Source: Micrococcus sp023147585
GTDB lineage: Bacteria > Actinomycetota > Actinomycetes > Actinomycetales > Micrococcaceae
Direction of reading: 5' to 3'
Assembly (NCBI RefSeq): GCF_044872765.1
Contig: NZ_CP085253.1
Span: forward strand, 2,046,001-2,110,000
Length of the DNA stretch: 64,000 nt
The translations under genes were made by a program, and so were the position numbers. Numbering within the stretch: position 1 is the first letter of the stretch; each line of letters opens with the position of its first letter. Shown here piece by piece: positions 34,662 to 46,487 of the stretch. A model generated the notes under the pieces. That model was not told where the DNA came from and ran no database searches. It saw only the letters and a program-made list of their open reading frames with translations.

Positions 34662-36458
34662 TCAGCGCTGCAGGTCCAGGTCCTCCTCGCGGTACTCGGC
34701 GCCGTAGCCCTCGGGGGCCGCGCCGGTCTCGGACCGGGAGACCTCCGCCTTGCGCAGCTCCACGCGGCGGATCTTGCCCGAGATGGTCTTGGGCAGCTCG
34801 AGGAACTCGATGCGGCGGATCCGCTTGTACGGGGGCAGCTGCGTGAGCGTGTACTGCAGGATCGCCCGGGCCGTCTCCGCCGTGGGCTCGTGGCCGGGGG
34901 CGAGGGTCACGAACGCCTTGGGCACGGCCAGGCGCACCTCGTCCGGGGTCGGCACGATGGCCGCCTCCATGACGGCCGCGTGCTGCACGAGCACGGACTC
35001 GAGCTCGAACGGGGAGACCTTGTAGTCGGAGGACTTGAACACGTCGTCGGCGCGGCCCACATAGGTCAGCACGCCGTTCTCGTCGCGGGAGGCGATGTCG
35101 CCGGTGTGGAAGACGCCGTCGCTGAAGACGTCGTCGGTCTTCTCCTGGTTGCCGTAGTAGGACTTCAGCAGGCCCACGGGGCGCGGGTCCAGGCGGAGGC
35201 AGATCTCGCCCTCCGCGGCCTCCGCGCCGGTCAGCGGGTCGATGAGGACCACGTCCATGCCGGGCAGGGGGCGGCCCATGGAACCGATGACGACCTTCTG
35301 CCCCGGCGTGTTGGCCACCTGGAGGGTGGTCTCGGTCATCCCGAACCCGTCGCGGATCGTGGCGCCCCAGGCCTTCTGGACCTGGTCGATGACCTCGGCG
35401 TTCAAGGGCTCGCCGGCGGAGATCGCCTTCGTCGGCGGGGTGGCCAGCTGGGTCATGTCCGCCTTGATCAGCATGCGCCACACGGTGGGCGGGGCGCAGA
35501 AGCTCGTGACCCCGTAGCGGGCCATGTTCGCCATGAGGGAGGCGGGGCCGAACTTGCGGGCGTTGTGCACGAAGATCGTGGCCTCCGCGATCCACGGGGC
35601 GAAGAAGTTGGACCACGCGTGCTTGGCCCACCCTGGCGAGGCCACGTTCAGGTGCACGTCGCCGGGCTCGAGGCCGATCCAGTACACCGTGGTCAGGTGG
35701 CCCACGGGGTAGGAGGTGTGGGTGTGCTCCACGAGCTTGGGCTTCGAGGTGGTGCCGGACGTGAAGTAGAACAGCAGCGTCTCCTCGGCCGGTGTCGGCT
35801 CGTCCGGGGTCAGCTCCGAGGAGGAGGCGGCGGCGTCGTCGTAGGAGAGCACCGTGTGGCCGGCGACTCGAGGGGCCGTGCGGTCCGCACCCTCGGCGAA
35901 GACGCCGGGGACGTGCACGAGGCGCAGGCCCTCGCCCACCCCCGCGAACTTGGCGAGGTCCTCGGCGCCGGCCACGGCCCACGAGGCCTCGGCGCGCTCG
36001 ACGCGGTCCTCGAGGTCGGCCGACGTCATCTGCGTGGTGGTGGGGATCATGACGACGCGCAGCTTGATGCACGCGAGCATGAACTCCCACAGCTCCACCT
36101 GGTTGTTCAGCATGAGGATCAGGCGCTCGCCACGGCGCAGGCCCTGCTCGGTGAGCCAGGTGGCCACGCGGTTCGAGGCGGCGGAGAGCTCCGCGAAGGT
36201 CCGCTCGGTGCTGCGCCCGTCGTCCTCCGCGATGATCAGCGCGGGCACGTCCGCGCGGGCGGGGTCCTTCGCCAGCTGGTCGAACCAGTCGAATCCGAAG
36301 TTGAAGTGCTCGAAGCGGGGCCACGCGAACTCGGCGCGGGCCCGGGCATAGTCGGTCTGGCACTCGACGAGGAGGTCGCGGGCGGCGCGGAACGCCGCGG
36401 TGACCTCGCTCTGGTCTGTGGTGGCGGGGGCCTGGGGAGTGGTGTCCGGGGTGGTCAA
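34662..36458 (-). CDS. AMP-dependent acyl-CoA synthetase (medium-chain/acetyl-CoA synthetase-like)
   Basis: 598 residues. ANL-superfamily motifs are FYFTSGTTSKPKLVEHTHTS (P-loop-like A3), SAGEPLNAEVI, GFGMTETT (A5), HTGDIASRDENGVLTYVGRADDVFKSSDYKVSPFELES (A7/A8 hinge) and the acylation Lys in LPKTISGKIRR near the end. It activates a short- or medium-chain or branched acid to its CoA ester. TTG at 36458 is chosen because AGGAGG lies 7 nt upstream, and a start at 36533 would precede the predicted transcription start. It is divergent from the acyl-CoA dehydrogenase gene at 36634, which also starts with TTG. Confidence 0.92.
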   Translation of the reverse strand: MTTPDTTPQAPATTDQSEVTAAFRAARDLLVECQTDYARARAEFAWPRFEHFNFGFDWFDQLAKDPARADVPALIIAEDDGRSTERTFAELSAASNRVATWLTEQGLRRGERLILMLNNQVELWEFMLACIKLRVVMIPTTTQMTSADLEDRVERAEASWAVAGAEDLAKFAGVGEGLRLVHVPGVFAEGADRTAPRVAGHTVLSYDDAAASSSELTPDEPTPAEETLLFYFTSGTTSKPKLVEHTHTSYPVGHLTTVYWIGLEPGDVHLNVASPGWAKHAWSNFFAPWIAEATIFVHNARKFGPASLMANMARYGVTSFCAPPTVWRMLIKADMTQLATPPTKAISAGEPLNAEVIDQVQKAWGATIRDGFGMTETTLQVANTPGQKVVIGSMGRPLPGMDVVLIDPLTGAEAAEGEICLRLDPRPVGLLKSYYGNQEKTDDVFSDGVFHTGDIASRDENGVLTYVGRADDVFKSSDYKVSPFELESVLVQHAAVMEAAIVPTPDEVRLAVPKAFVTLAPGHEPTAETARAILQYTLTQLPPYKRIRRIEFLELPKTISGKIRRVELRKAEVSRSETGAAPEGYGAEYREEDLDLQR

Positions 36459-36518
36459 GGGAGTCCTCCTCGTCGGGGCGGGCGGCAGGGGCGCGGGCCG
36501 CCCGTGGCCGATGTCCGT

Positions 36519-36564
36519 TGTGATCTGCAACACTACTCACAGACATGGATAGTCGGAAGTCCTA
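36519..36564. promoter_or_regulatory. Divergent promoter region of the acyl-CoA synthetase and dehydrogenase genes
   Basis: On the minus strand -35 TTCCGA (36553-36558) and -10 TAGTGT (36530-36535) have a 17-nt spacer and drive the synthetase gene. The palindromic site TCGGAAGTCCTA (36553-36564) covers the -35. TGTGATCTGCAACACT (36519-36534) is CRP-like and covers the -10. GATAGT at 36548-36553 could be the -10 for the dehydrogenase. Confidence 0.65.
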
Positions 36565-36633
36565 CAGTCGGACTGACGCGAAGACGTCGGCGGCCGCCGG
36601 CTCGTGCGTCCGCCGCGCCCGAAGGAGACACCG

Positions 36634-37815
36634 TTGACCAGCCCCGCCACCCCCTCCCCCTCCGCCCTGCCGCACGTGGACCTGCTCCGTCTGCGGGACG
36701 GCCTCGACGAGGCCGAGCGCGCGCGACTCGAGGCGATCGAGGAGCACCTGCAGACGCAGGTCCGCCCGCGCCTGGCCCCGTACTGGGATGCCGAGGAGTT
36801 CCCCTTCGACCTCCTGCCCGGGCTGGCCGGGCTCGGCCTGGGGCGGCTGCTCACGGACGGCTCGTCGGCGCTCTTCCAGCACCTCGTGCACGCGGAGATC
36901 GCGCGCGTGGACCTCTCCCTCTCCGCGCTCGTGGGCATCCACAACGAGCTGAACCTCGGGATGATCGTGCAGCTGGGCTCGGACGAGCAGAAGGCCCGCT
37001 GGCAGGGGCCGCTCGAGCGGTTCGAGGCGATCGGCGCCTTCTGCCTGACCGAGCCGGAGCACGGCTCGGACATCGCGGGCGGGCTGGAGACGACCGCGAC
37101 GCGGGAGGGGGACGAGTGGGTCATCCGCGGCGCCAAGCGCTGGATCGGCGCGGGGACCATCGCGCAGGTGGCGCTCGTGTGGGCGCGTGACACGGCCGAC
37201 GGCGAGATCAAGGGCTTCGTGGTCCCCACGGACACCCCCGGCTACGAGGCCACGAAGATCGCCGGGAAGATGGGCCTGCGCATCATGCAGAACGCGGACA
37301 TCACGCTGGACGTGCGCCTGCCGCTGGACGCTCAGCTGCCCGGCGCGGCCACCTTCGACGCCACGCGCGACCTCCTGCGGGACTCGCGCATGTGGGTGGG
37401 CTGGCAGGGGGTGGGCGTGCAGATGGGCCTGCTCGACGTGCTGCGGGCGTATGCGCTGGAGCGCCGGCAGTTCGGCCGCCCGCTCGCCAAGTTCCAGATG
37501 ATCCAGTCCCAGATCGCCGAGGTGGCCGGCAACCTGGCGGCGGCCTCCGGGATGATGATGCAGGTGCACCGGCTCAACGAGGCCGGGACGATGGACATGA
37601 TGCACGCGGCCATGGGCAAGGCCACGTCCACGCGCCTGGCGCGCTCCTCCGCGGCCCTCGCCCGGGACGCCTTCGGCGGCAACGGCCTGCTCAGCGAGTA
37701 CGAGGTCTCCCGGATGATGGGCGACATCGAGGCCATCTACAGCTACGAGGGCTCCTACGGCATCAACGCGCTGATCGTGGGCCGCGCCCTGACGGGCGTC
37801 TCGGCCTTCGTCTGA
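36634..37815 (+). CDS. Acyl-CoA dehydrogenase, glutaryl-CoA-dehydrogenase-like
   Basis: 393 residues from TTG at 36634, with AAGGAG 7 nt upstream. Acyl-CoA dehydrogenase motifs are FCLTEPEHGSDIAGGLETTA (substrate/FAD loop), GAKRWIGAGTIAQVALVWAR, ERRQFGRPLAKFQMIQSQIA, DAFGGNGLLSEYEVSRMMGDIEAIYSYEGSYGINALIVGRALTG with the catalytic Glu region. The C-terminal YEGSY-x-INxLIVGRxLTG resembles glutaryl-CoA dehydrogenases. It oxidises an acyl-CoA and reduces ETF. Its last 53 bp overlap the convergent DUF1275 gene. Confidence 0.93.
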   Translation: MTSPATPSPSALPHVDLLRLRDGLDEAERARLEAIEEHLQTQVRPRLAPYWDAEEFPFDLLPGLAGLGLGRLLTDGSSALFQHLVHAEIARVDLSLSALVGIHNELNLGMIVQLGSDEQKARWQGPLERFEAIGAFCLTEPEHGSDIAGGLETTATREGDEWVIRGAKRWIGAGTIAQVALVWARDTADGEIKGFVVPTDTPGYEATKIAGKMGLRIMQNADITLDVRLPLDAQLPGAATFDATRDLLRDSRMWVGWQGVGVQMGLLDVLRAYALERRQFGRPLAKFQMIQSQIAEVAGNLAAASGMMMQVHRLNEAGTMDMMHAAMGKATSTRLARSSAALARDAFGGNGLLSEYEVSRMMGDIEAIYSYEGSYGINALIVGRALTGVSAFV

Positions 37816-38530
37816 GCCACGCCTCCCTCAGGTCCCGGACGAGGGGCCGGTGGGCGATCAGCAGGAGCACCGCGGCCACGGGCACCACCACCTCGAAGCC
37901 GAGCCAGAGGTACCCCAGGGCGCCCGCCATGCCTCCCAGGAAGAACAGGGCCACGAGTCCGGCCAGGGCGGCGATGCGCCGCGGCTCCCCGACGACCGGG
38001 TCCGCGGCGTCCGCGGGACTGCGGTAGAGGGCCTTCCCGATCTCGACGCCGATGTCCGTGACCATGCCCGTGATGTGGGTGGTGCGCACGGGCCACTCGC
38101 CGATCCGTGTGATGAGCGCGTTCTGGAGGCCCATGGTGAAGCAGAGGACACCCACCACGACCACGGACCGGTGGGCGTCCTGCAGGCGCTCGGCGAGCAG
38201 CCCGAACAGCAGCATCCCCATGCCCTCGAGCAGCAGGATGTTGGCGTAGCGCGAGCGCAGTCCCCGGACCCGCCCCCAGTTGAAGACGAGCGCGCAGGCC
38301 ACCGCCCCCAGGACGAAGGCCGTCAGCGCGAGTGCTCCCACGGCCACCAGGTCCGGCAGGCCCAGGGCGATCGCGTCCGCCATCGAGGCGACGATGCCGG
38401 TCATGTGCGAGGTGTACCGGGCCACGGCGACGAACCCGACGGAGTTGAGGATCCCCGCCACCACCGTGAGGGCGCAGGCGAGGTGGAGGTTGCGGCGCAC
38501 GGTGCGCTCGGGGCTGCACAGGTTGAGCAC
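37763..38530 (-). CDS. DUF1275 (YoaK-type) membrane protein
   Basis: 255 residues, about six helices. DUF1275 features are ALTVVAGILNSVGFVAVARYTSHMTGIVASMADAIALG and CFTMGLQNALITRIGEWPVRTTHITGMVTDIGVEIGKAL, with the repeated S/T-HMTG/HITGM pattern. The biochemical function is unknown. Start is GTG at 38530; TAGGGT (38537-38542, minus) lies 6 nt upstream, so it is probably leaderless. Its 3' end overlaps the convergent acyl-CoA dehydrogenase gene by 53 bp. Confidence 0.88.
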   Translation of the reverse strand: MLNLCSPERTVRRNLHLACALTVVAGILNSVGFVAVARYTSHMTGIVASMADAIALGLPDLVAVGALALTAFVLGAVACALVFNWGRVRGLRSRYANILLLEGMGMLLFGLLAERLQDAHRSVVVVGVLCFTMGLQNALITRIGEWPVRTTHITGMVTDIGVEIGKALYRSPADAADPVVGEPRRIAALAGLVALFFLGGMAGALGYLWLGFEVVVPVAAVLLLIAHRPLVRDLREAWLRRRPRRPSGRGPRSAR

Positions 38531-38640
38531 GTCGTCACCCTAGGTCGCTCTCGCAGAGGACGCGGGCGGGGGGGGTGCGCCGCCGGTTGTCGACGCGGCC
38601 TGCTCCGGGGCTCCCGTTGCGCACACGGAAGCGGGCGCCC

Positions 38641-39729
38641 TCACGCCAGCAGGGCCGCGCCCGCTCCGCCCACGGCGACCGCGACGGCGGTGCTCCCCGC
38701 GCCGAGCACGAGCGGCCTCGGGCCCACGGCGGCGATCGAGCGCAGGTGCACGTTCAGGCCCAGCGCCACCATGGCGGCGGCCAGCAGCACCTGCTGCAGC
38801 ACGGCGACGGCGTCCAGGACTCCGGCGGGCAGCACGCCGGTCGCCCGGATCGCGACGGCGGCCAGGAACCCGAGCACGAACCACGGCACGAGCGGTGGCC
38901 GGGTGGCGCTCGCGGCCGGATCCGCGCCCGGGACGGCGGCGTCCTCGCCCGTGGCCGACCCGGCCGGACGGCGCCGCTCCCACCAGGCCAGGCCCGTCAT
39001 GACCGGCGCGAGCAGGACGACGCGCGCGAGCTTCACGGTGACCGCCACGGAGAGCGCCGTCGGGCCGACGAGCCCGCCGGCCGCCACCACCTGGGCGACC
39101 TCGTGCGTGGACGCGCCGATCCACAGCCCGGCCGCCCGCTCGTCGAGCCCGAGCGCACCGGTGAGCAGCGGCATCAGCGGGATCATGAGCGTCCCGAACA
39201 GCACCACGAGGCCGATCGCCGTGGCCGCCATCTCGCGGCGCGCGCGCACCACGGAGTCCGCGCCGGCGACGGCCGCCGCGCCGCAGATCGAGAACCCCGA
39301 GGCCACGAGGGCCGTCAGGTCCCACGGCAGCCCCAGCGCGCGCCCCAGCGCCACGGTCGCCGCGAACGTGAGGCCGACGGCGGCCACCACCAGCGCGATC
39401 ACGCCCGGGCCCAGCGCGAGCACGTCGGCGAGCACCAGCTGCAGCCCGAGCAGGACGATGCCCGCGCGCAGCACCGGCTTCGCCGCGACCGCGATGCCCG
39501 GGGCGAGGGTCGCCGGCACGGGGGCGAGGTTCCGCCACGCCAGGCCCACGAGGATGGCGAGCAGCAGTGGGCTGAGCGCGGGCATCCAGGGGCGCGCCGT
39601 CGTCGCGATCAGGACACAGACGACGCCGAGCACCGTGCAGACCGCGAGGCCGGGCAGCCAGGCGGCGCGGGCGGGGCCGGCCGTCGGCTGCGGGGCGGAC
39701 CTGGGGGTGGAGGAGGGTGATGCGCGCAC
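38641..39729 (-). CDS. YeiH/UPF0324 family membrane protein (putative sulfate exporter family)
   Basis: 362 residues, ten to eleven helices. Family motifs are LSPLLLAILVGLAWRNL, AGIVLLGLQLVLADVLALG, ASGFSICGAAAVAGADSVVRARREMAATAIGLVVLFGTL and GLWIGASTHEVAQVVAAGGLVGPTA. The family name reflects one proposed role and is not proof of sulfate export here. GTG at 39729 has TAGGGT 6 nt upstream (39736-39741, minus) and no ribosome site, so it is probably leaderless. Confidence 0.9.
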   Translation of the reverse strand: MRASPSSTPRSAPQPTAGPARAAWLPGLAVCTVLGVVCVLIATTARPWMPALSPLLLAILVGLAWRNLAPVPATLAPGIAVAAKPVLRAGIVLLGLQLVLADVLALGPGVIALVVAAVGLTFAATVALGRALGLPWDLTALVASGFSICGAAAVAGADSVVRARREMAATAIGLVVLFGTLMIPLMPLLTGALGLDERAAGLWIGASTHEVAQVVAAGGLVGPTALSVAVTVKLARVVLLAPVMTGLAWWERRRPAGSATGEDAAVPGADPAASATRPPLVPWFVLGFLAAVAIRATGVLPAGVLDAVAVLQQVLLAAAMVALGLNVHLRSIAAVGPRPLVLGAGSTAVAVAVGGAGAALLA

Positions 39730-39778
39730 GGGGCCACCCTAGGGGAGGCCGCGCGACACGGCTGCGCCGGTGCGCCCA

Positions 39779-39829
39779 CCCTGAGGTCCGTGCCGCAACG
39801 CCCTCGACGTCGCGGCACGGATCTCAGGG
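39779..39829 (-). terminator. Terminator hairpin after the exported phosphatase gene
   Basis: 18-nt arms at 39779-39796 and 39812-39829 match with one G/A exception around a 15-nt loop, just downstream of the phosphatase stop on the minus strand. Confidence 0.75.
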
Positions 39830-39852
39830 TCGGCGAAGGGGACCGGTGTCCG

Positions 39853-41793
39853 TCAGCGGCGCGGCTTCGGCACGCCGCTGCGGTCGAAGCGGACCACCTG
39901 GACGTCGTCGTACGCGCGGCGCTCCGTGCGCACCAGCCGGTACTGGGCGTCCAGGATCGGGAACACGTACATCGGCGTCAGCGTCATCTCGGCCTCCTGG
40001 CCGCGGCGCCTCAGGTCGATCTGCAGGTGGCCGTAGTGCATGCCGCCGTCCACGAGCTGGCGCACGCCGTCCACGTCGGCCCAGGTCTCGGGCTCGTGCG
40101 TGTTGGCGGTCCACTCCATGTGGGTGTTGAAGCGCACCGGGACGTACTCGCCCGCCGCGTTCTTGGCGTACTGCTCGCCGCGCAGGCCGTCCGCGGCCAC
40201 GCCCACGTCGTAGGCGTGGAAGCCGCGGCCGTCTCCGTCCGCGTCCACCCACGAGCGCTGGAACATCTCGTCGTGCCCGGAGATGACGACGGCGACGCCG
40301 TACTTCTCCAGCAGCGGCGTGTACACGCGCATCGCGACGCCGGACTGGTCGTCCGGGAACTCGTGGTTCGGCGGGGTGCCGTGCACGCCCACGGAGTAGG
40401 GCGCGTGGTGGAACTCGACCATGATGATCTGCCCCTTCGCCCGCGCGTCGGCGAGCTGGCGCTCCGCCCAGGCCCACTGGTCGTGGCCGGGGTTGAACAC
40501 GGGGAGGTCGGCGTCCGCGGCGGTGGTGCCGGGGAAGACCTCCGTGAAGGCCTCCTCGTAGGCGGCCTGGGTGAACGAGCCCTGCGTGTCGGTCGGCATG
40601 CGCTCGGCCGTGAGGTTGCGGTCGTCGCCCGAGAACGTCTCGCCGGAGAGCAGGCCCGCGCCCACGGACTCGTCCGGCACGCCGTTCGTGGAGTCCAGCG
40701 TGATGATCGTCAGCGGCCCGTGGTCGGTGCGGTAGTAGGAGCCGCGGTACTGCGGGTTCTCCTGGTCCGTGCCGGCGCCGGTGCGCTCGAAGTAGGCGTG
40801 GTACTTGTTGCGCGAGCGGACCACGGGGGAGCGGTCCTCGGGGGTGCCGTAGCCGCCGTTGATCGAGGCGAAGGTCTCCCAGTTGCCCAGCGAGGTGATG
40901 AGCGGGACGTGCGAGGCGATGTCCGAGAGCTCGCCCGCGAAGTGGCGGAAGAACTCGTCCCAGCCCGGCTGGTAGCCGCCGCCCTGGCCGAGGTCGCCGG
41001 CCACGAGCAGCAGGTCCGGGTCCGCGGCCTCGATGTGGCGGACGTTCTCGGTGAGCGCGACGTCCTGGGTCAGGGGGTATTTCAGCGTGAACTGGCCGTA
41101 GCGCGTCGTGGAGCCGAAGGTGTGGTGCCACAGCGAGCCCTCGCCCGGGCGGGGCAGCGAGCTCTCGGTGTAGGGGGTGACCTGGTTGAGCTCCCACTCG
41201 CGGTTCTCGACGCGCCCGAAGGGCTCGGTCTCGGTGTCCGAGAAGGCGATCACGCGCAGGTCGTGCCAGCCGTTGCCGGCGTCGGCCGTGCGGAACGTGG
41301 CGGTGTGGCGCTGCCCGCCCTGGGTGACGGTGTAGGTGTACTCCTTGCCGGGCTTCAGGCCGGTGAGGGAGACGCGGTGCTTCCAGTTCTGCGCGCCCAG
41401 CAGCCACGAGCCCTGGGCGAGGCCCTCGATGCTCTGGGCCAGCTCCGCCTCGGTGTAGTCGAGCAGGGGCTGGTGCTCGGGGGCGGAGACACGCGTGCCC
41501 GCCGGGCGGGTGCGGCCCTTGCCGTGGTTGTTGCCCAGGCCCGGGCCGGAGACGACGACGGTGCCGGCCACGCCGCGCTCGGAGAACCACACGAGGTCCA
41601 TCGAGGTGGCGGTGGGCTCCATGAGGTAGGGCAGGACGCGGAACCCGTCGCCCCCGGCGGGGGCGGCCGAGGCGCCGGCGGCGGTCTTCGCCAGGGCGGC
41701 GGGGGCCGCGGTGGACACGGTGCCCGCGACGACGGCGGCGGCCAGGGTGCGCAGGCCGGTGCGGCGGGAGAAGGTCGGGTTCAGGGCGTTCAC
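39853..41793 (-). CDS. Tat-exported metallophosphoesterase, purple-acid-phosphatase-like
   Basis: 646 residues. The N terminus has a Tat signal (SRRTGLRTLAAAVVAG, twin Arg at 10-11) ending near AALA. A fibronectin-like domain at about 48-170 (FRVLPYLMEPTATSMDLVWFSERG...LTGLKPGKEYTYTVTQGG) precedes the calcineurin-type domain with metal-ligand motifs FSDTE, VAGDLGQGGG, SLGNWE, EFHHAPYS and ISGHDE. It should hydrolyse phosphoesters outside the membrane. The start is GTG at 41793 with GGAGG upstream. The C-terminal ~100 residues form an extra beta domain. Confidence 0.88.
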   Translation of the reverse strand: MNALNPTFSRRTGLRTLAAAVVAGTVSTAAPAALAKTAAGASAAPAGGDGFRVLPYLMEPTATSMDLVWFSERGVAGTVVVSGPGLGNNHGKGRTRPAGTRVSAPEHQPLLDYTEAELAQSIEGLAQGSWLLGAQNWKHRVSLTGLKPGKEYTYTVTQGGQRHTATFRTADAGNGWHDLRVIAFSDTETEPFGRVENREWELNQVTPYTESSLPRPGEGSLWHHTFGSTTRYGQFTLKYPLTQDVALTENVRHIEAADPDLLLVAGDLGQGGGYQPGWDEFFRHFAGELSDIASHVPLITSLGNWETFASINGGYGTPEDRSPVVRSRNKYHAYFERTGAGTDQENPQYRGSYYRTDHGPLTIITLDSTNGVPDESVGAGLLSGETFSGDDRNLTAERMPTDTQGSFTQAAYEEAFTEVFPGTTAADADLPVFNPGHDQWAWAERQLADARAKGQIIMVEFHHAPYSVGVHGTPPNHEFPDDQSGVAMRVYTPLLEKYGVAVVISGHDEMFQRSWVDADGDGRGFHAYDVGVAADGLRGEQYAKNAAGEYVPVRFNTHMEWTANTHEPETWADVDGVRQLVDGGMHYGHLQIDLRRRGQEAEMTLTPMYVFPILDAQYRLVRTERRAYDDVQVVRFDRSGVPKPRR

Positions 41794-41981
41794 GGTGGCC
41801 TCCGGGAGGGTGGGTGGCGAGGGTACGGCTCCGATCCTGCGCGCCGGAGTCGGCGGGCGGCTCAGTGTCAGGTGGACGGCCGGCGTCGGGCGGGTGAACT
41901 CGGGTCGCCCGCCGTCGTCCTGCCCCCGTCCGGCCGGGCGACCGTCCACCCGGCCGCTGTGTCCCGCGCGACACCGTGTGG

Positions 41982-41987
41982 GATACT
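41982..41987 (+). promoter_or_regulatory. -10 box GATACT of the glycine riboswitch/gcv transcript
   Basis: TGTGGGATACT resembles an extended -10 and ends about 25 nt before the first aptamer. No good -35 is seen. The rest of 41794-41980, between the phosphatase start and this box, holds nothing else I can recognise. Confidence 0.5.
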
Positions 41988-42009
41988 CGAGCCACGTCGC
42001 ATGCCCCCC

Positions 42010-42238
42010 GCGGGAGAGCGTCGACGCGCCCCGTGCCCTGCCGGGCCCGGAGCGCCGGTCGGCCGCCGAAGGAGCAAGTCCTCCCCGGGAATCTCTCAGG
42101 CACCCGTACCGCGAGGGGTCAGGCGCTCTGGAAAGCGTCCTTGTCGCGCCCGCACCCGCGGCCGTGCAGGGGCCACCGACGGTGCAAGCCGGCCCCTCAG
42201 GCCGGCGGAAACTCTCAGGTCCATGACAGAGCGGGGAG
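42010..42238 (+). promoter_or_regulatory. Tandem glycine riboswitch
   Basis: The first aptamer runs from CGGGAGAGCG through GCCGAAGGAGCAA, AATCTCTCAGGCACC and GGCGCTCTGGAAAG. The second contains CACCGACGGTGCAAGCC and GGAAACTCTCAGGTCCATGACAGAGCG. Both have the conserved GCAA and CTCTCAGG cores of the gcvT riboswitch class. It ends about 45 nt before the GTG of gcvP and should turn on gcvP-gcvT when glycine is abundant. Confidence 0.95.
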
Positions 42239-42282
42239 GAGCAGACCACGCCGTGACCGGCAGGATCCCCCGGAGGTAGCTC

Positions 42283-45273
<2,991 letters not shown>

Positions 45274-45287
45274 GAGAGGAACCTGAC

Positions 45288-46454
45288 ATGACCGACTCCC
45301 TGCGCAACTCCCCGCTCCATCCGGTCCACGAGGCCGCCGGGGCCTCCTTCACCGACTTCGGCGGCTGGAACATGCCCCTGAAGTACGGGTCCGAGCTGGC
45401 CGAGCACAAGGCCGTCCGCGGCTCGGCGGGCCTGTTCGACCTCTCCCACATGGGCGAGGTCCGCGTGAGCGGCCGCGAGGCCGGCGCCATGCTGGACCAC
45501 GCCCTCTCCAGCACGCTCTCCGTGCTGAAGCCGGGCCGCGCCAAGTACGCGCTCTGCCTCACGGACGCCGGCACGATCCTGGACGACCTGATCGTCTACC
45601 GCAGGGACGACGGCGCCGAGGGCTCCGAGCCCGACTTCCTCGTGGTCCCCAACGCCGGCAACATCGCCGCGGTGCACACGGCCCTGAACCAGCGCGCCTC
45701 CGGGTGGGACGCGACGGTCGAGGACGAGTCCGCCTCCACGGCCCTCGTGGCGGTGCAGGGCCCGCGCGCCGAGGCGATCCTGGCCCACGCCATGCCCGCG
45801 CAGGCCGAGCAGCTGGCGGGCCTGAAGTACTACGGCCACCTCACGCTGAGCCTCCCCACCGACGCCGGCGAGGTCACCGTGCTCGTGGCCCGCACGGGGT
45901 ACACGGGCGAGGACGGCTTCGAGCTGTTCGTGCCCGCGGACTCCCGCCAGGAGGCGGGCGACCGCGGCTCCGCCGTGTGGAACGCGATGCTACAGGCGGC
46001 CGAGGCCGCCGACGTCGAGCTCACCCCGTGCGGCCTCGCCTCCCGCGACTCGCTGCGCCTCGAAGCCGGCATGCCGCTGTACGGCAACGAGCTGGACACC
46101 GCGCACCAGCCCCACGCCTCCGGTGTGAGCTTCGCGGTGCCGGCGGTCAAGGAGGCGGACTTCGTGGGCAAGGCCGCCCTCGTGGGCGCCGACGACGTCC
46201 AGGAGGTCCTCGTGGGCCTGCGCGGCGAGGGCCGCCGGGCCGCCCGCCACGGCTATCCCGTCCTCGACGCCGAGGGCAACCGGGTCGGCGAGGTCACCTC
46301 GGGCGCCCCGAGCCCCACGCTCGGCTTCCCGATCGCGATGGCCCGCGTGGCCCGCGAGCACGCCGCCGAGGGCACCTCCCTCCAGGTGGACCTGCGCGGC
46401 AAGGGCGAGCCCTTCACCGTGGTGCCGCTGCCGTTCTACCGACGCGAGCGCTGA
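45288..46454 (+). CDS. gcvT: Glycine cleavage system aminomethyltransferase, T-protein
   Basis: 388 residues. Motifs are HPVHEAAGASFTDFGGWNMPLKYGS, AVRGSAGLFDLSHMGEV, LDDLIVYR, ARTGYTGEDGFELFVP and CGLASRDSLRLEAGMPLYGNEL near the folate site, with GEVTSGAPSPTLGFPIAMARV in the C-terminal barrel. It transfers the methylene group to tetrahydrofolate and releases ammonia. The ATG has AGAGGAA upstream. It is co-transcribed with gcvP. Confidence 0.96.
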   Translation: MTDSLRNSPLHPVHEAAGASFTDFGGWNMPLKYGSELAEHKAVRGSAGLFDLSHMGEVRVSGREAGAMLDHALSSTLSVLKPGRAKYALCLTDAGTILDDLIVYRRDDGAEGSEPDFLVVPNAGNIAAVHTALNQRASGWDATVEDESASTALVAVQGPRAEAILAHAMPAQAEQLAGLKYYGHLTLSLPTDAGEVTVLVARTGYTGEDGFELFVPADSRQEAGDRGSAVWNAMLQAAEAADVELTPCGLASRDSLRLEAGMPLYGNELDTAHQPHASGVSFAVPAVKEADFVGKAALVGADDVQEVLVGLRGEGRRAARHGYPVLDAEGNRVGEVTSGAPSPTLGFPIAMARVAREHAAEGTSLQVDLRGKGEPFTVVPLPFYRRER

Positions 46455-46487
46455 CCGCGGGGCGCCCTCGCGCGCACCCGGCGCCGC

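Noticed and set aside
36459..36533. ATG start at 36533 for the acyl-CoA synthetase
   Set aside because: It lies upstream of the predicted transcription start and has no ribosome site; TTG 36458 has AGGAGG at ideal spacing.
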